Under the pieces are notes generated by a model that searched no databases, had not been told where the DNA came from, and saw only the letters and a list, made by a program, of their open reading frames with translations. Shown piece after piece: positions 16,156 to 25,212 of a stretch of 64,000 nt of DNA. Source of the stretch: Candidatus Methanosuratincola sp. (GTDB lineage Archaea; Thermoproteota; Methanomethylicia; Methanomethylicales; Methanomethylicaceae); the NCBI GenBank assembly GCA_014361455.1, contig JACIVP010000001.1, positions 186,001 to 250,000 of the forward strand, in the 5' to 3' direction. A program made the position numbers and the translations under genes. Numbering within the stretch: the stretch's first letter is position 1; each line of letters starts with the position of its first letter.

Positions 16156-16955
16156 AACTGACCGATATGGCCACTAAGGATGCGCCCGCTCTAAACAAGA
16201 ACCGCCCCCTGCTGGACGCCCTGGACCTGATGGAAAAGCAAGGGCTGGAGAGCATATGTGTATCGGACGACGGGAAGATAGTCGGGGTGCTCTCATGCGC
16301 CGACATTCTGACAAAGATCGGTACCCAGCGGCTGAGGGCGGTCTCTCCGGGTTCTCTCTACATCTCTGGGTTCATGAGCAACTTCCAGGCTGTCGTCTCC
16401 AACGACACGCCGGTGAGGAAGGCAGCCAAGCTTATGCTTGAGCTGAACGCCGACCTTCTGCCCATGTTCTACGGGGACATGTTCTTGGGGGTCGTCTACA
16501 GGTCAAACATGGCGAAAGTAGTCCAGGAGAGGACTGAGGCTGTATCGCAGCTGGTGCGGAGAAAATTCCCGTCCGTGAGGTCCAGCGACCGGGTAATACA
16601 TGCGAGGAAGCTCATCTTGGAGAGCGGCTCTCACCTGATCCCCGTTATGAACGATGACGGGAGGTACCTCGGTGCCGTGACTAGGGGGGATCTGCTCAAG
16701 GCGCTGATCGACTTCCATATGTATGTCCCGGAGAAGTACCAGAAGGCAAGGATAAGGCAGCTCTCGATCTCGAATGTGATGAGGGCGGACTATCCGTCGA
16801 TTGGCGAGGGGGCAACTCTGGGCGAGGCGACAAGGAAGATCCTGGAGAATCGTTGCCCCGGGGTCGTCGTCGTGAACGGTCTCGTGCCGGTCGGGATACT
16901 CTCCACAGACGAGATCCTGACTTTCATCGTCAGCACGTTCCCAGAGGAGCAATAG
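16152..16955 (+). CDS. Four-CBS-domain protein, second of a coupled pair
   Basis: 267 residues with four more divergent CBS repeats (TDMATKDAPALNKNRPLLDALDLME, FMSNFQAVVSNDTPVRKAAKLM, RSSDRVIHARKLILESG, VMRADYPSIGEGATLGEATRKI). It overlaps the preceding CBS gene by four bases and is followed two bases later by the Mut7-C gene, so all three are very likely one operon. The two proteins may form a heteromer; that is inference from coupling. Confidence 0.88.
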   Translation: MKLTDMATKDAPALNKNRPLLDALDLMEKQGLESICVSDDGKIVGVLSCADILTKIGTQRLRAVSPGSLYISGFMSNFQAVVSNDTPVRKAAKLMLELNADLLPMFYGDMFLGVVYRSNMAKVVQERTEAVSQLVRRKFPSVRSSDRVIHARKLILESGSHLIPVMNDDGRYLGAVTRGDLLKALIDFHMYVPEKYQKARIRQLSISNVMRADYPSIGEGATLGEATRKILENRCPGVVVVNGLVPVGILSTDEILTFIVSTFPEEQ

Positions 16956-16957
16956 GG

Positions 16958-17395
16958 ATGCGGTTCGTCGCCGATGCGATGCTCGGAAAGCTTGCGAGAT
17001 GGCTGAGGATCATCGGCTACGACACCGAATACCTGCCATCGGCTGGAGACGACGATTTGATATCTGCCGCAGAGGAGGGGGGGCGCCTCATCCTGACTAG
17101 GGACGGGGAGCTCTTCAAGCGGGCCGTGAGGCGGGGTGTCCCAGTCATCCTCATTAAATCCACGGCAATCCGTGAGGAGCTCGCGGAGATCGCCCAGACC
17201 CTGGGCTTGAGGCTATCTGACCAGACCAGGTGTCCCCTCTGCAACGAGGTTCTGGTCGGTGGGGGGGATGGGTCGCCCGCCCCAGTCCACGTGAAGGGGC
17301 AAGTCTGGAGGTGCCCCCGATGCGGAAAGTTTTATTGGCACGGCACCCACTGGTTGAAGATAAGCGAAACGCTGGAATCTTCAGGCTTAAGGTGA
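16958..17395 (+). CDS. Mut7-C RNase-domain protein (DUF82) with zinc ribbon
   Basis: A 145-residue protein of the Mut7-C/PIN-like family. The N-terminus is diagnostic (MRFVADAMLGKLARWLRIIGYDTEYL), with acidic residues of a PIN-type nuclease centre (Asp in FVADAML, DDDLI, LTRDGEL). The C-terminal zinc ribbon has CPLC and CPRC pairs and ends in FYWHGTHW. Archaeal members are predicted RNases. The ATG at 16958 follows the CBS gene stop by two bases, ruling out the longer open frame upstream. Confidence 0.87.
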   Translation: MRFVADAMLGKLARWLRIIGYDTEYLPSAGDDDLISAAEEGGRLILTRDGELFKRAVRRGVPVILIKSTAIREELAEIAQTLGLRLSDQTRCPLCNEVLVGGGDGSPAPVHVKGQVWRCPRCGKFYWHGTHWLKISETLESSGLR

Positions 17396-17400
17396 TCCGA

Positions 17401-18009
17401 TTGTACTCGCTTGATGACGGAAAATATCTGGTCAGGCTTGCAAGGCACGCGGTTGAAGAGTACCTTGCTACTGGCAAGAAGATAATGCCCATTGACGTTC
17501 CTGACCCAAAGCTCCTCGAGAAGTCAGGCGTTTTCGTAACGCTGGAGAAGGTAACCCCAAGAGGACGATCTCTCAGGGGGTGCATCGGATACCCCCTCCC
17601 GCATCTCCCCCTCGCTGAGGCTACGGTCGACTCTGCGCTCAGCGCCGCATTCAACGACCCCAGGTTCCCGCCCGTCGAGCGCAAGGAGCTCGACACGATA
17701 GTATTCGAAGTCAGCATACTTACCCCCCCTGTCCTTGTGAATGCTGAGAGTCCGAAGGACCTCCCATCCCAGATAAAGGTTGGCAGGGACGGGCTGATCG
17801 TAGAGAGCGGGTACTACAGCGGCCTCCTCCTCCCTCAGGTGCCTGTGGAGTACGGGTGGGACGAGGAGACCTTCCTTTCCGAATGCTGCATGAAGGCAGG
17901 CCTCCCGCCGGACGCCTGGCTCTCAAGGAAAACCACGTTGTACAGGTTCACCGCCGAGATATTTGCGGAGTCTTCGCCCAGAGGCGAAGTGGTTCAGAAA
18001 TCCCTGTAG
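17401..18009 (+). CDS. AMMECR1-domain protein
   Basis: About 202 residues of the AMMECR1 family, found in archaea and eukaryotes, function unresolved. The signature LRGCIGYP is intact (RSLRGCIGYPLPHLPL), with the family's N-terminal SLDDGKYLVRLARHAVEEYL and the segments DPRFPPV and VSILTPP. The frame is open much further upstream, over Mut7-C, but GGTGATCC, a near-perfect anti-16S match, sits just before the TTG at 17401; GTG 17392 is an alternative. It continues the CBS-Mut7-C operon. Eleven bases separate it from the glycosyltransferase. Confidence 0.88.
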   Translation: MYSLDDGKYLVRLARHAVEEYLATGKKIMPIDVPDPKLLEKSGVFVTLEKVTPRGRSLRGCIGYPLPHLPLAEATVDSALSAAFNDPRFPPVERKELDTIVFEVSILTPPVLVNAESPKDLPSQIKVGRDGLIVESGYYSGLLLPQVPVEYGWDEETFLSECCMKAGLPPDAWLSRKTTLYRFTAEIFAESSPRGEVVQKSL

Positions 18010-18020
18010 GGCGCCTGTTC

Positions 18021-19214
18021 ATGCGGGTGTACTTTGCTCCTTGCGGCATTGCGCTCGGGCATGCCGGCAGATGCATCCCTATCGCAAGGGCGCTCAGGTC
18101 CAAGGGCGACATGGTCTTCTTTTCGACCTATGGAGAGGCGGTGCAGTTCGTGACGAAGGCGTCCTTCCCCGTGGGCGAGGTTCCGCCCATCAGTGTTTTC
18201 GAGAAGGAAAACGGGGAATTCGACTTGCGCAGGACGCTCTCGATAGGACCGAAGAACCTGTACTCCTTCGCTCTGCAGGTCGGCGCCGAGCTCTCGCTCA
18301 TAGAGCACTTCAAGCCAGATGTGGTGGTCTCAGACAGCCGCCTCTCCACTGTCCTTGCCGCAAGGATGAGGAGGATAGTCTCGGTTCTGATGCTACACCA
18401 GCTAAGGATCATGATACCGCATAAGAGACCAATAACACAGAAATCGAAGCTTATGATGAAGAGAACTCTGGAGCGCTTGGGTCTAGAGGTATTTGGCAGC
18501 CTGTGGAAGATGAGCAAACTGATCGTGGTTCCGGACTTCCCCCCGCCATACACCATTGCAAAGACCAACGTTGTGCCATCGAACCAATACTTGAAGAAGA
18601 TAAGGCTGGTCGGGCCGGTTATACCGAAGTACCCAGGAGAGCTGCCCGAACAGGATGAGCTGAAGCGCTCGCTTGGCTTCGACGACCGCCCGCTCATATT
18701 CGCTGCTATAAGCGGCACAAAGGCCGAGAAGATGATGATCACTAAGGAGCTTGCAGAAATCTTCCGGGACTTCCCGGGCGGGTACAACATCGTGCTTTCG
18801 AGAGGGCTGTCAGATCTCCCGCACTCCGAGATCACCATCAACGGCGGGCGCCTTCGTATATACAACTGGGTCGACGACCGCTACAAGTACTTGAAGGCAT
18901 GCGACCTTCTGGTCACTAGGGGAGGGCACAATACGGTTGGGGAAGCCATCTATTACGGCAAGCCAATGGTGGTCATACCCACCATCGCCCACTCCGAGCA
19001 TCAGGGCATCGCAGAGTCCGTCGAGAGGATGATGATCGGTAAGAAGATCCAGCAATACGCCCTCAGCAGGGAGACGCTCTTCCAGGCTGTGGACGAGATC
19101 ATGCGTTCAGACTTCTACTCGCGGAACATTAGTGCTGCGCAGCGGTTCGCAAAGAACTTCAATGCCGTCGAATCCATTGCCAAGATCACGCGGGAAGTCG
19201 CTGGGAAGCTCTAA
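18021..19214 (+). CDS. Glycosyltransferase, MurG/UGT-like (GT-B fold)
   Basis: A 397-residue GT-B enzyme. The N-terminal domain begins RVYFAPCGIALGHAGRCIPIARALRSKGD, the usual acceptor-side start; the C-terminal donor domain carries the signature CDLLVTRGGHNTVGEAIYYGKPMVVIPTIAHSEHQG, typical of nucleotide-sugar binding in COG1819/MurG relatives. It could act on lipid or protein glycans; the acceptor is not inferable. The ATG at 18021 follows the AMMECR1 gene by 11 bp, so it ends the same operon. Confidence 0.85.
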   Translation: MRVYFAPCGIALGHAGRCIPIARALRSKGDMVFFSTYGEAVQFVTKASFPVGEVPPISVFEKENGEFDLRRTLSIGPKNLYSFALQVGAELSLIEHFKPDVVVSDSRLSTVLAARMRRIVSVLMLHQLRIMIPHKRPITQKSKLMMKRTLERLGLEVFGSLWKMSKLIVVPDFPPPYTIAKTNVVPSNQYLKKIRLVGPVIPKYPGELPEQDELKRSLGFDDRPLIFAAISGTKAEKMMITKELAEIFRDFPGGYNIVLSRGLSDLPHSEITINGGRLRIYNWVDDRYKYLKACDLLVTRGGHNTVGEAIYYGKPMVVIPTIAHSEHQGIAESVERMMIGKKIQQYALSRETLFQAVDEIMRSDFYSRNISAAQRFAKNFNAVESIAKITREVAGKL

Positions 19215-19321
19215 GCTGTTAAGATCGGCTCTGGCATTACCCTGCTGTATGCACAGCCAGCAACACTGGACATACTGCATTCGTAGCACAATTCTGGGAA
19301 AAATGAACAAAAAAGGAAAAA

Positions 19322-19555
19322 TTAGATGGAAATGAGGGTCGCGCTCCGGAGCAACCCCTCGATCCGCCTTATCTCCTCGACCCTCTTGCTGAGCTCTTTG
19401 ACGTCATGGGTCTGTATCTTAATGATTATGTCATACTCGCCGAAGACGACTGTACCTTCTATGACGCCTTTCACCGCTAGGCACTTCTCGAGGACTTCTC
19501 TCTCTTTGCCGATCTGGCAGACCCCCAAAACATAGGCTGTGAAAACCAAAATCAT
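19322..19555 (-). CDS. Stand-alone RAM domain protein (Lrp/AsnC effector-binding domain)
   Basis: 77 residues consisting only of the Lrp/AsnC ligand-binding fold: TAYVLGVCQIGKEREVLEKCLAVKGV, then EGTVVFGEYDIIIKIQT and a helix VKELSKRVEEIRRIEGLLRS. It has no helix-turn-helix. Such SMR/RAM proteins bind amino acids and can modulate partners. It stands alone on the minus strand between the glycosyltransferase and the transglutaminase; a T-rich and TATA-like region lies upstream (about 19560-19600). Confidence 0.85.
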   Translation of the reverse strand: MILVFTAYVLGVCQIGKEREVLEKCLAVKGVIEGTVVFGEYDIIIKIQTHDVKELSKRVEEIRRIEGLLRSATLISI

Positions 19556-19639
19556 ACCTCCATTATAGTTTTCATTATATTTTTTATCTTTTATAAAGAT
19601 TGGGTATTGATCCTAGTTCTATCAACAATGCTTATTTGA

Positions 19640-20821
19640 ATGGGTGCCAATCCGGTATCTATGGGACCTATCCCGATCCTGATCGCCCTCCTGCTTGCGC
19701 AAGGCACAGGATCTGTTTACTCTTACAACTTGTCGATCACCTTGGTTAACGGAGCATCGGCGCTCGACTGTGCGGACCAGTACAGCCCCTGTTATGCGCT
19801 CCTCAACCAGAATGTCTTCAAGGACTGCCCAGGGCAGACCGCGATCATCGAGTCAGTCATTTTCAATGGGACAAGCGCACATTGGGAGACCTACTACGAC
19901 CTTGATGGGAATCCTCTGATCAGGATCACGGGCGAGGGCGCGATCGAACCGTATCAGAACGCTACCGTCACGATCAACTTCCGGATCACAATTGACCGGA
20001 GCACGCCCGAGATCGATCCCGAACGTGCCGGGGAGATCTTTGACATCCCACGCGAACTCAGGGATGAATACCCGCTCGCCGGCATATGGGACCTCTCCAG
20101 CCTGGAGGATCCGGACGAGTTGTTCGAGGTAGCCGAGTCCATCCGTGCCGGGGAGGAAAATGTACTGCTGATTCTCCAAAGGCTTATAGTCTGGTTCGAG
20201 GAGAACATGGTCTACTCGTACAACAATACGACCCCGCAGACCGTCTGGGAGACCTACTCTAGGCTCAGCGGCGACTGTGACGACCAGGCAAACCTCTTCG
20301 TCATGTTCTGCAGGATCTACGGCATACCTGCCTACACCGCGATCGGCCCCATCTACATACCGGGACAGGTGCAGTCCAGCTCTGATCAAAACCTGCAGTT
20401 CCACACCGCGAATACTGGGTGGCATGGCTGGGCAATGGTCTATGTGCCGAGCCTCGGAGGAGGCGGCGCCTGGTTGCCTGTCGATCTTACATACTTCGGT
20501 GGAGACTACCTTTCCAACGGGCACATTATGAGTGAAAGCTGGGAGCGGCACATCACTGGCGCCGCTTTCTACCGGAATGATGCCGCCGTCTTGATCGAGT
20601 ACATAAATCACGACCACATATCCGAGTATAGCCAGATGAGGGATGCGATAATAGGATCGGACTGCCTCTGGGTGGAGTGCCATGCGATGTCGCCGGTTGC
20701 TGGGCCCATTGGGGCACCCGACGCCTATGCCATGCTCGTAATCATGCTCACCATCGCCGCGGCGGTCGCTCTCTCCATCTGGGCAGTGCAAAGGAGACGG
20801 AAAAAACACCCATCCCTGTGA
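19640..20821 (+). CDS. Secreted, membrane-anchored transglutaminase-like protein
   Basis: 393 residues. An N-terminal signal peptide (PIPILIALLLAQGTGSVYSY) and a C-terminal TM anchor (about 362-384) followed by RRRKK place the domain outside the cell. The transglutaminase-like core has the catalytic triad Cys213 (SGDCDDQANLF), His262 (GWHGWAMVYV) and Asp282 (LPVDLTYF). Archaeal members are usually papain-like peptidases or peptide-bond hydrolases of unknown substrate. No operon partner is obvious; the flavin reductase starts 45 bp later. Confidence 0.85.
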   Translation: MGANPVSMGPIPILIALLLAQGTGSVYSYNLSITLVNGASALDCADQYSPCYALLNQNVFKDCPGQTAIIESVIFNGTSAHWETYYDLDGNPLIRITGEGAIEPYQNATVTINFRITIDRSTPEIDPERAGEIFDIPRELRDEYPLAGIWDLSSLEDPDELFEVAESIRAGEENVLLILQRLIVWFEENMVYSYNNTTPQTVWETYSRLSGDCDDQANLFVMFCRIYGIPAYTAIGPIYIPGQVQSSSDQNLQFHTANTGWHGWAMVYVPSLGGGGAWLPVDLTYFGGDYLSNGHIMSESWERHITGAAFYRNDAAVLIEYINHDHISEYSQMRDAIIGSDCLWVECHAMSPVAGPIGAPDAYAMLVIMLTIAAAVALSIWAVQRRRKKHPSL

Positions 20822-20866
20822 GATGCGCCGAAAGCCTTTTTTGCTGTTCAGCGATAAGTTTAATCT

Positions 20867-21406
20867 ATGGACAGTGATGCTGCCAAGACGCGGAAGTGGG
20901 GCTTCTGCGAGTTCTACCCCCGCCTCCTATCCCCGAGGGTAGCCGTGCTCGTTGTGGCGCTTAAGGAAGACGGTGCCCCAAACGTCATGGTTGCGGCTTG
21001 GCACACACCTGTTTCAGTGAAGCCCCCTATCGTAGCGGTGTGCATCTCCCCTGGCAGATATACCCACTCGCTTATCCTCAAGACCAGGGAGTTCACGCTG
21101 AATATACCTCCCCCCTCCATGAAGGAGGCTGTCGAGGTTGCAGGCTCCATGTCCGGGAAGGACTTTGACAAGTCCTCGCTCTTCAAGTTCTCACCGGCCG
21201 TGAAGGTAAAGCCCCCCATCATTGCCGACGCGATCGGCAGCATCGAGTGCGAGCTGAGCCAGGTGATCGATGTGGGAGACCATTCGATCGTATTTGGGAA
21301 TATCGTCGACTGCTGGGCGAGGGGGTTTGGCGAGGTCTGGAGGCGCGAGTCCCCGCTGCTGCACCTCGGCTCCAACTTCTATACCGTGATGAAAGAGGTC
21401 TTCTGA
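20867..21406 (+). CDS. Flavin reductase-like domain protein (flavoredoxin family)
   Basis: A 179-residue FMN-binding split-barrel protein. The N-terminus YPRLLSPRVAVLVVALKEDGAPNVMVAAWHTPVS is the family's FMN-binding start, followed by ISPGRYTHSLILKTREFTLNIP and an ECELSQVIDVGDHSIVFGNIVD strand pair. Members reduce flavins or act as flavoredoxins in anaerobes. A TTTAAT-like box lies directly before the ATG, consistent with a leaderless start. The electron partner is not known. Confidence 0.87.
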   Translation: MDSDAAKTRKWGFCEFYPRLLSPRVAVLVVALKEDGAPNVMVAAWHTPVSVKPPIVAVCISPGRYTHSLILKTREFTLNIPPPSMKEAVEVAGSMSGKDFDKSSLFKFSPAVKVKPPIIADAIGSIECELSQVIDVGDHSIVFGNIVDCWARGFGEVWRRESPLLHLGSNFYTVMKEVF

Positions 21407-21493
21407 GACAGCGTGATTCCAGATTCACCCTCAAACTATAATTATCTGTGCATGCGATTGTTGTTTGTATAGTCTACTGAAGGTGATTCAAAC

Positions 21494-22195
21494 TTGTCGG
21501 ATAGGGAGACAGAGGAACTTGCAGAGCTAAAGCGCTTCCTGGAGGAGCATGTCTCCAGGCTGGAGAGAGAGCTGGCGCTCTGCAGGATCAATCTCAAACT
21601 GATTGACGAGGCGCTTGCGAAGGTGAGCTTCAGGCCGGCGAGCAGGCTCGTGGAGGCGGGCCCGAGGGAAGGGCAGCCGGTTCAGGTACAGCCTGCGGCC
21701 GCGCCGAGGCTATCCCCAGTGCAGGATATTCAGTCAGCCCCGCCCTATGCGCCAGCTACAGCTGCTGCAACGCCCCCGTCTGGAGAGGTTGCGGTCAAGC
21801 CACAGCCGACCAGCGCGCCTGGGCAGGAAACCGGGGAAGAGGAGCAGCAGTTCCCGATCAAGTCCAAGACCAGTGATGATCTCGGAACGATATTCGTGGG
21901 CAGGTCGTGGGTCAGGATAGTGCCTGCACCGAACTTGCACCTGAACGTGAGGACTCCACCGTTCCAGACATTCTTCGTAGACAGGGTGCTAGGCGAGATG
22001 CGGAGGAAGGACGAGATGGCTGTCGATGCCGGGTCTAAGGACCCCATGTCTATTATAGAGCACAGCCTCATCCTCGACGGCGAGATAATAAGGGAGATCC
22101 GGATCAACAATCTGGACGACGACTCTCGGCTCCGGGAGATCAGGAGCTCGATCAGGTGGACCTTTGAGAGGATGCTCGAGAAGACCAAGGGCTGA
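21494..22195 (+). CDS. Unknown protein: coiled coil, Pro/Ala linker and conserved C-terminal domain
   Basis: 233 residues. Residues about 5-45 form a coiled coil (ELAELKRFLEEHVSRLERELALCRINLKLI). Residues about 60-115 are a disordered Pro/Ala/Gln-rich linker. Residues 130-233 are a folded domain (TIFVGRSWVRIVPAP, FVDRVLGEMRRKDEM, IIEHSLILDGEIIREIRI, IRSSIRWTFERML). The start is a TTG six bases after AAGGTGATT, a good ribosome site. I do not recognise the C-terminal domain; the architecture suggests a scaffold or adaptor. Confidence 0.7.
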   Translation: MSDRETEELAELKRFLEEHVSRLERELALCRINLKLIDEALAKVSFRPASRLVEAGPREGQPVQVQPAAAPRLSPVQDIQSAPPYAPATAAATPPSGEVAVKPQPTSAPGQETGEEEQQFPIKSKTSDDLGTIFVGRSWVRIVPAPNLHLNVRTPPFQTFFVDRVLGEMRRKDEMAVDAGSKDPMSIIEHSLILDGEIIREIRINNLDDDSRLREIRSSIRWTFERMLEKTKG

Positions 22196-22264
22196 CCTTT
22201 CAGCCATTCTCATCAAGCTGCTGCATTCTTTATCAGCATGCCAGATCGCCTTATTTCGGTTCGA

Positions 22265-22930
22265 CTAGCTTCTCTTGGCTATCTCGATGATCTCGGGCAG
22301 GCGTCTCACGACGTAGTCGGGGCTGTAGGCTCTGAGCTCCTCCTCTGATCTGACACCAGTAGTTATCGCTGCCACCCTAACCCCGAGCTCCTTTGCCGGT
22401 CTGATGTCCATCTCACTGTCTCCGACGACCAGAGTCTCGCTGACGGGCACGCCAAGGAGCTCGAGCACCCTCCTGAGGTGGCATGGATCCGGCTTCGGGA
22501 TCTCGACTTGGTCCCTAGAGACGACTGCGTCGAAATATCCGTCCAGCCCGAGCCTCTCCAGCGAAACCTTCACTGCCTTCGAGTTGTTATAGGTGAATAT
22601 TGCAAGCTTCATCCCCATCCCCTTTAGCGTGGAGACTGTCTCCCTCGCGCCAGGCAATAGATTGGTCGTCCTCGCGGCATCGACCTCGTACTCCACTGCC
22701 ATCCCCTCCGCTGCCCTCAACATCCCGAGGATCCGTTCCTTTCCCATGCCCATCCCGGAGAAGTGGCGTTCAACCTCATCCTTGATCTTCGAGAAGGGTA
22801 GGGACGGGCTCAGGACGCCCTTCGGAAACCCCGTTTCCTCGAAGTATCTTATTATCTCTGCCTTGATCTTCCTGCTGTCGATGTTGAAATTGACCAGGAC
22901 GCCGTCCATATCGAAGACCACTGCCCTCAT
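22265..22930 (-). CDS. HAD-superfamily hydrolase (phosphoglycolate phosphatase-like)
   Basis: 221 residues with all HAD motifs: DMDGVL (motif I), TYNNSK (motif II), KPDPCHL (motif III lysine) and VGDSEMDIRPAKELG (motif IV). A helical cap lies at about residues 15-80. This is the layout of small-molecule phosphatases such as phosphoglycolate phosphatase. The ATG at 22930 gives the proper N-terminus MRAVVFDMDG; the upstream extension of the frame overlaps the promoter zone shared with the divergent DNA ligase gene. The substrate is uncertain. Confidence 0.88.
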   Translation of the reverse strand: MRAVVFDMDGVLVNFNIDSRKIKAEIIRYFEETGFPKGVLSPSLPFSKIKDEVERHFSGMGMGKERILGMLRAAEGMAVEYEVDAARTTNLLPGARETVSTLKGMGMKLAIFTYNNSKAVKVSLERLGLDGYFDAVVSRDQVEIPKPDPCHLRRVLELLGVPVSETLVVGDSEMDIRPAKELGVRVAAITTGVRSEEELRAYSPDYVVRRLPEIIEIAKRS

Positions 22931-23021
22931 CCTTTTCGCCCACCCGGTGCCGATCAATCGATCGAATAAATACATAAGGATTTGCGGCTTATTAATTACT
23001 GATCTTGGCAGGTTGTGGTTC

Positions 23022-24839
23022 ATGATGTCCTTGCCATACAGCGAACTGGTTGATGTCTACGACAAGCTCAGCTCCACGACAAGGCGCTTGGAGATGACCG
23101 AGATTCTGGTGGGATTCTTCAAGCGCTGCCCGAGCGACGTGATCGACAAGGCAGTCTACCTCACGCAGGGGAGGCTCTACCCTGACTTCGTTCCGCTCGA
23201 GCTGGGCATGGCAGACCGCCTGATAATCCGAAGCATATCGCAGGCAGTCGCTGCGCCTGAGTCGGAGGTCGCTGCGCTCTACAAGAAGCTTGGCGACCTG
23301 GGTAATGTTGCCGAGTACCTCCTCTCAAGGGGGCGGAAGCAGGTCACGCTTCACTTCTTCTCTGGTCCTCCCTCCAGAGCGGAGATCACCGTCGATCAGG
23401 TCTACAGCGTACTGGATCGAATTGCCCGGTCCCAGGGGGAAGGGTCCCAGCAGGAGAAGCTGCGCCTGCTATCCGACCTCCTCAGGGACGCCTCCCCGAG
23501 GGAGGCCCTCTACATCATTAGAACGGTCTCGGGCGTGATGCGCCTGGGCATCGCTGACATGACCATTATTGATGCCCTCTCGATAGCGTTCACAGGATCC
23601 AAGGAGGCTAGGGAGACCATCGAGCGGGCTTATAACCTCACCAGCGACCTTGGGACAATTGCCAAGGCACTTGCAACGGGCGGGCTGGCTGCCCTGGGCC
23701 AGACCAGGCCTACGCCCGGAAGGCCGGTAAGGCCGATGCTCGCCGAGCGCCTCTCCACCCCAGAGGAGATCCTGGAGAAGATGGGGGGGAAGTGTGCCGT
23801 CGAGTACAAGTACGACGGGGAGCGGGTCCAGATACACCGCGGAGAAGACGGCAAGGTGAACCTCTTCTCGCGGCGGCTCGAGAACATAAACGGGCACTAC
23901 CCTGATGTCGCAAAGCTCGCGTCGGGAGGCATCTCCTCCCGGAGCTTCATCGTCGAGGGGGAGATCATCGCGGTGGACCAGACGACAGGCGAGATGCTTC
24001 CGTTCCAGGAGCTGATGCACCGCAGGAGGAAGTATGGCGTCGAGGAGGCAATGCAGGCATACCCTGCCGCTCTGAGGCTCTTCGATGTCCTCTATGTGGA
24101 CGGCAAGGACATGACCCTCGAGCCGTACCCAGTGAGGCGCGAGGCGCTGAGGTGCATCACAATGGAGGCTGAGACGATCTCGCTGGCGACCCAGCGGGTG
24201 GTGGGCAATCCCAGATCGCTGGAGGAGTTCTTCGAGGAGGCGATCAGCGAGGGGTGCGAGGGCCTGGTCGCGAAGTCCATGGGCGCCTCTTCGGTCTACA
24301 AGGCAGGCGCGAGGGGCTGGCTCTGGATAAAGTACAAGCGGGACTACAAAAGCGAGATGCAGGACTCTGTGGATCTGGTTGCAGTCGGGGCCTATTGGGG
24401 AACAGGGAGGAGAGCTGGCAACATCGGGACGCTCCTGCTCGCAGCCTACGACCCCGAAGAGGACATGTTCAGGACGGTCTGCAAGTGCAGCACCGGCTTC
24501 AGCGACGAGGAGATAAGGAACATGCACTCCGTCTTCGAGAGGAGCATAATAGGCCACAGGCATGCCAGGGTGGACTCGAAGCTGACCCCTGACATCTGGC
24601 TCACGCCCTCCAAGGTCCTCGAGATAAGGGGCGCCGAGATAACGCTATCCCCGATCCACACATGCGGCATGGGCGCTATCAGGGAGGGAGCTGGGTTTGC
24701 GATCAGATTCCCAAGGTTCACCGGAAAGTGGAGGGACGAAAAGCGCCCCGAGGACGCAACAACCGTCCAAGAGATCGTGGAGATGTACCGGCGCCAGCTG
24801 AAGAGGGTCGATGAGCCCGTACGCAGCAAGAATGCATAA
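23022..24839 (+). CDS. lig: ATP-dependent DNA ligase
   Basis: A 605-residue archaeal DNA ligase I-type enzyme that seals nicks in replication and repair. The N-terminal DNA-binding domain (about 1-230) is followed by the adenylation domain with nucleophile Lys263 (VEYKYDGERVQIH), motif III (FDVLYVDG), motif IV (EGLVAKS) and motif V (WLWIKYKRDY), then the OB domain ending with PRFTGKWRDEKRPEDATTVQEIVEMY. The open frame extends about 140 codons upstream, but family length favours ATG 23022 (MMSLPYSEL). It is divergent from the HAD phosphatase. Confidence 0.95.
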   Translation: MMSLPYSELVDVYDKLSSTTRRLEMTEILVGFFKRCPSDVIDKAVYLTQGRLYPDFVPLELGMADRLIIRSISQAVAAPESEVAALYKKLGDLGNVAEYLLSRGRKQVTLHFFSGPPSRAEITVDQVYSVLDRIARSQGEGSQQEKLRLLSDLLRDASPREALYIIRTVSGVMRLGIADMTIIDALSIAFTGSKEARETIERAYNLTSDLGTIAKALATGGLAALGQTRPTPGRPVRPMLAERLSTPEEILEKMGGKCAVEYKYDGERVQIHRGEDGKVNLFSRRLENINGHYPDVAKLASGGISSRSFIVEGEIIAVDQTTGEMLPFQELMHRRRKYGVEEAMQAYPAALRLFDVLYVDGKDMTLEPYPVRREALRCITMEAETISLATQRVVGNPRSLEEFFEEAISEGCEGLVAKSMGASSVYKAGARGWLWIKYKRDYKSEMQDSVDLVAVGAYWGTGRRAGNIGTLLLAAYDPEEDMFRTVCKCSTGFSDEEIRNMHSVFERSIIGHRHARVDSKLTPDIWLTPSKVLEIRGAEITLSPIHTCGMGAIREGAGFAIRFPRFTGKWRDEKRPEDATTVQEIVEMYRRQLKRVDEPVRSKNA

Positions 24840-24940
24840 GTTAATATACATGGTAAGTTTTCATTCGAACAGGGATAGCCGAAGGAACTGAATTTTTCAG
24901 CTTCTTCTGTGCACCCTAAAGAAGGAAAGGAGGGAAGCAT

Positions 24941-25192
24941 GTGGGATACTACCGTGAAGGCGCACGGAGATTCGGAGGTCCGAGACGCGGTCCAGCCAAC
25001 TTAGGCCCCAAGCCAGTAGAAGAGGGCAAGGAGTACGAAGTTGACATCAAGGAAGTCAGCAGGCGCGGCGAAGGAATCGCACGCATCGAGGGCTTTGTAG
25101 TGTTCGTCCCGAACACCAAGGCAGGCGACCATGTCAAGATCAAGATCTCGAAGATCTCAAACCGTTTCGCAACCGCTGAAGTTGTACAGTAA
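24941..25192 (+). CDS. TRAM-domain RNA-binding protein
   Basis: 83 residues: a basic, Gly/Arg-rich N-terminus (YREGARRFGGPRRGPANLG) and a complete TRAM beta-barrel (YEVDIKEVSRRGEGIARIEGFVVFVPNTKAGDHVKIKISKISNRFATAEVV). Archaeal stand-alone TRAM proteins are small RNA-binding proteins, some acting as RNA chaperones. It starts at GTG 24941, behind AAAGGAGG; an out-of-frame ATG overlaps it. A T-rich terminator follows. Confidence 0.92.
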   Translation: MGYYREGARRFGGPRRGPANLGPKPVEEGKEYEVDIKEVSRRGEGIARIEGFVVFVPNTKAGDHVKIKISKISNRFATAEVVQ

Positions 25193-25212
25193 GAAGATTG
25201 CAATTAAGGAGG

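Noticed and set aside
19853-20809. 318-codon open frame antisense to the transglutaminase gene
   Set aside because: The plus strand carries signal peptide, catalytic triad and TM anchor; the antisense frame carries nothing recognisable.
22593-23021. N-terminal extension of DNA ligase by about 140 codons
   Set aside because: The extension runs antisense to the HAD phosphatase gene and has no ligase similarity; normal length is reached from ATG 23022.
23469-24563. 364-codon open frame antisense to DNA ligase
   Set aside because: Composition is that of a complementary-strand shadow (rich in R, P, L, H) and no motif is seen.
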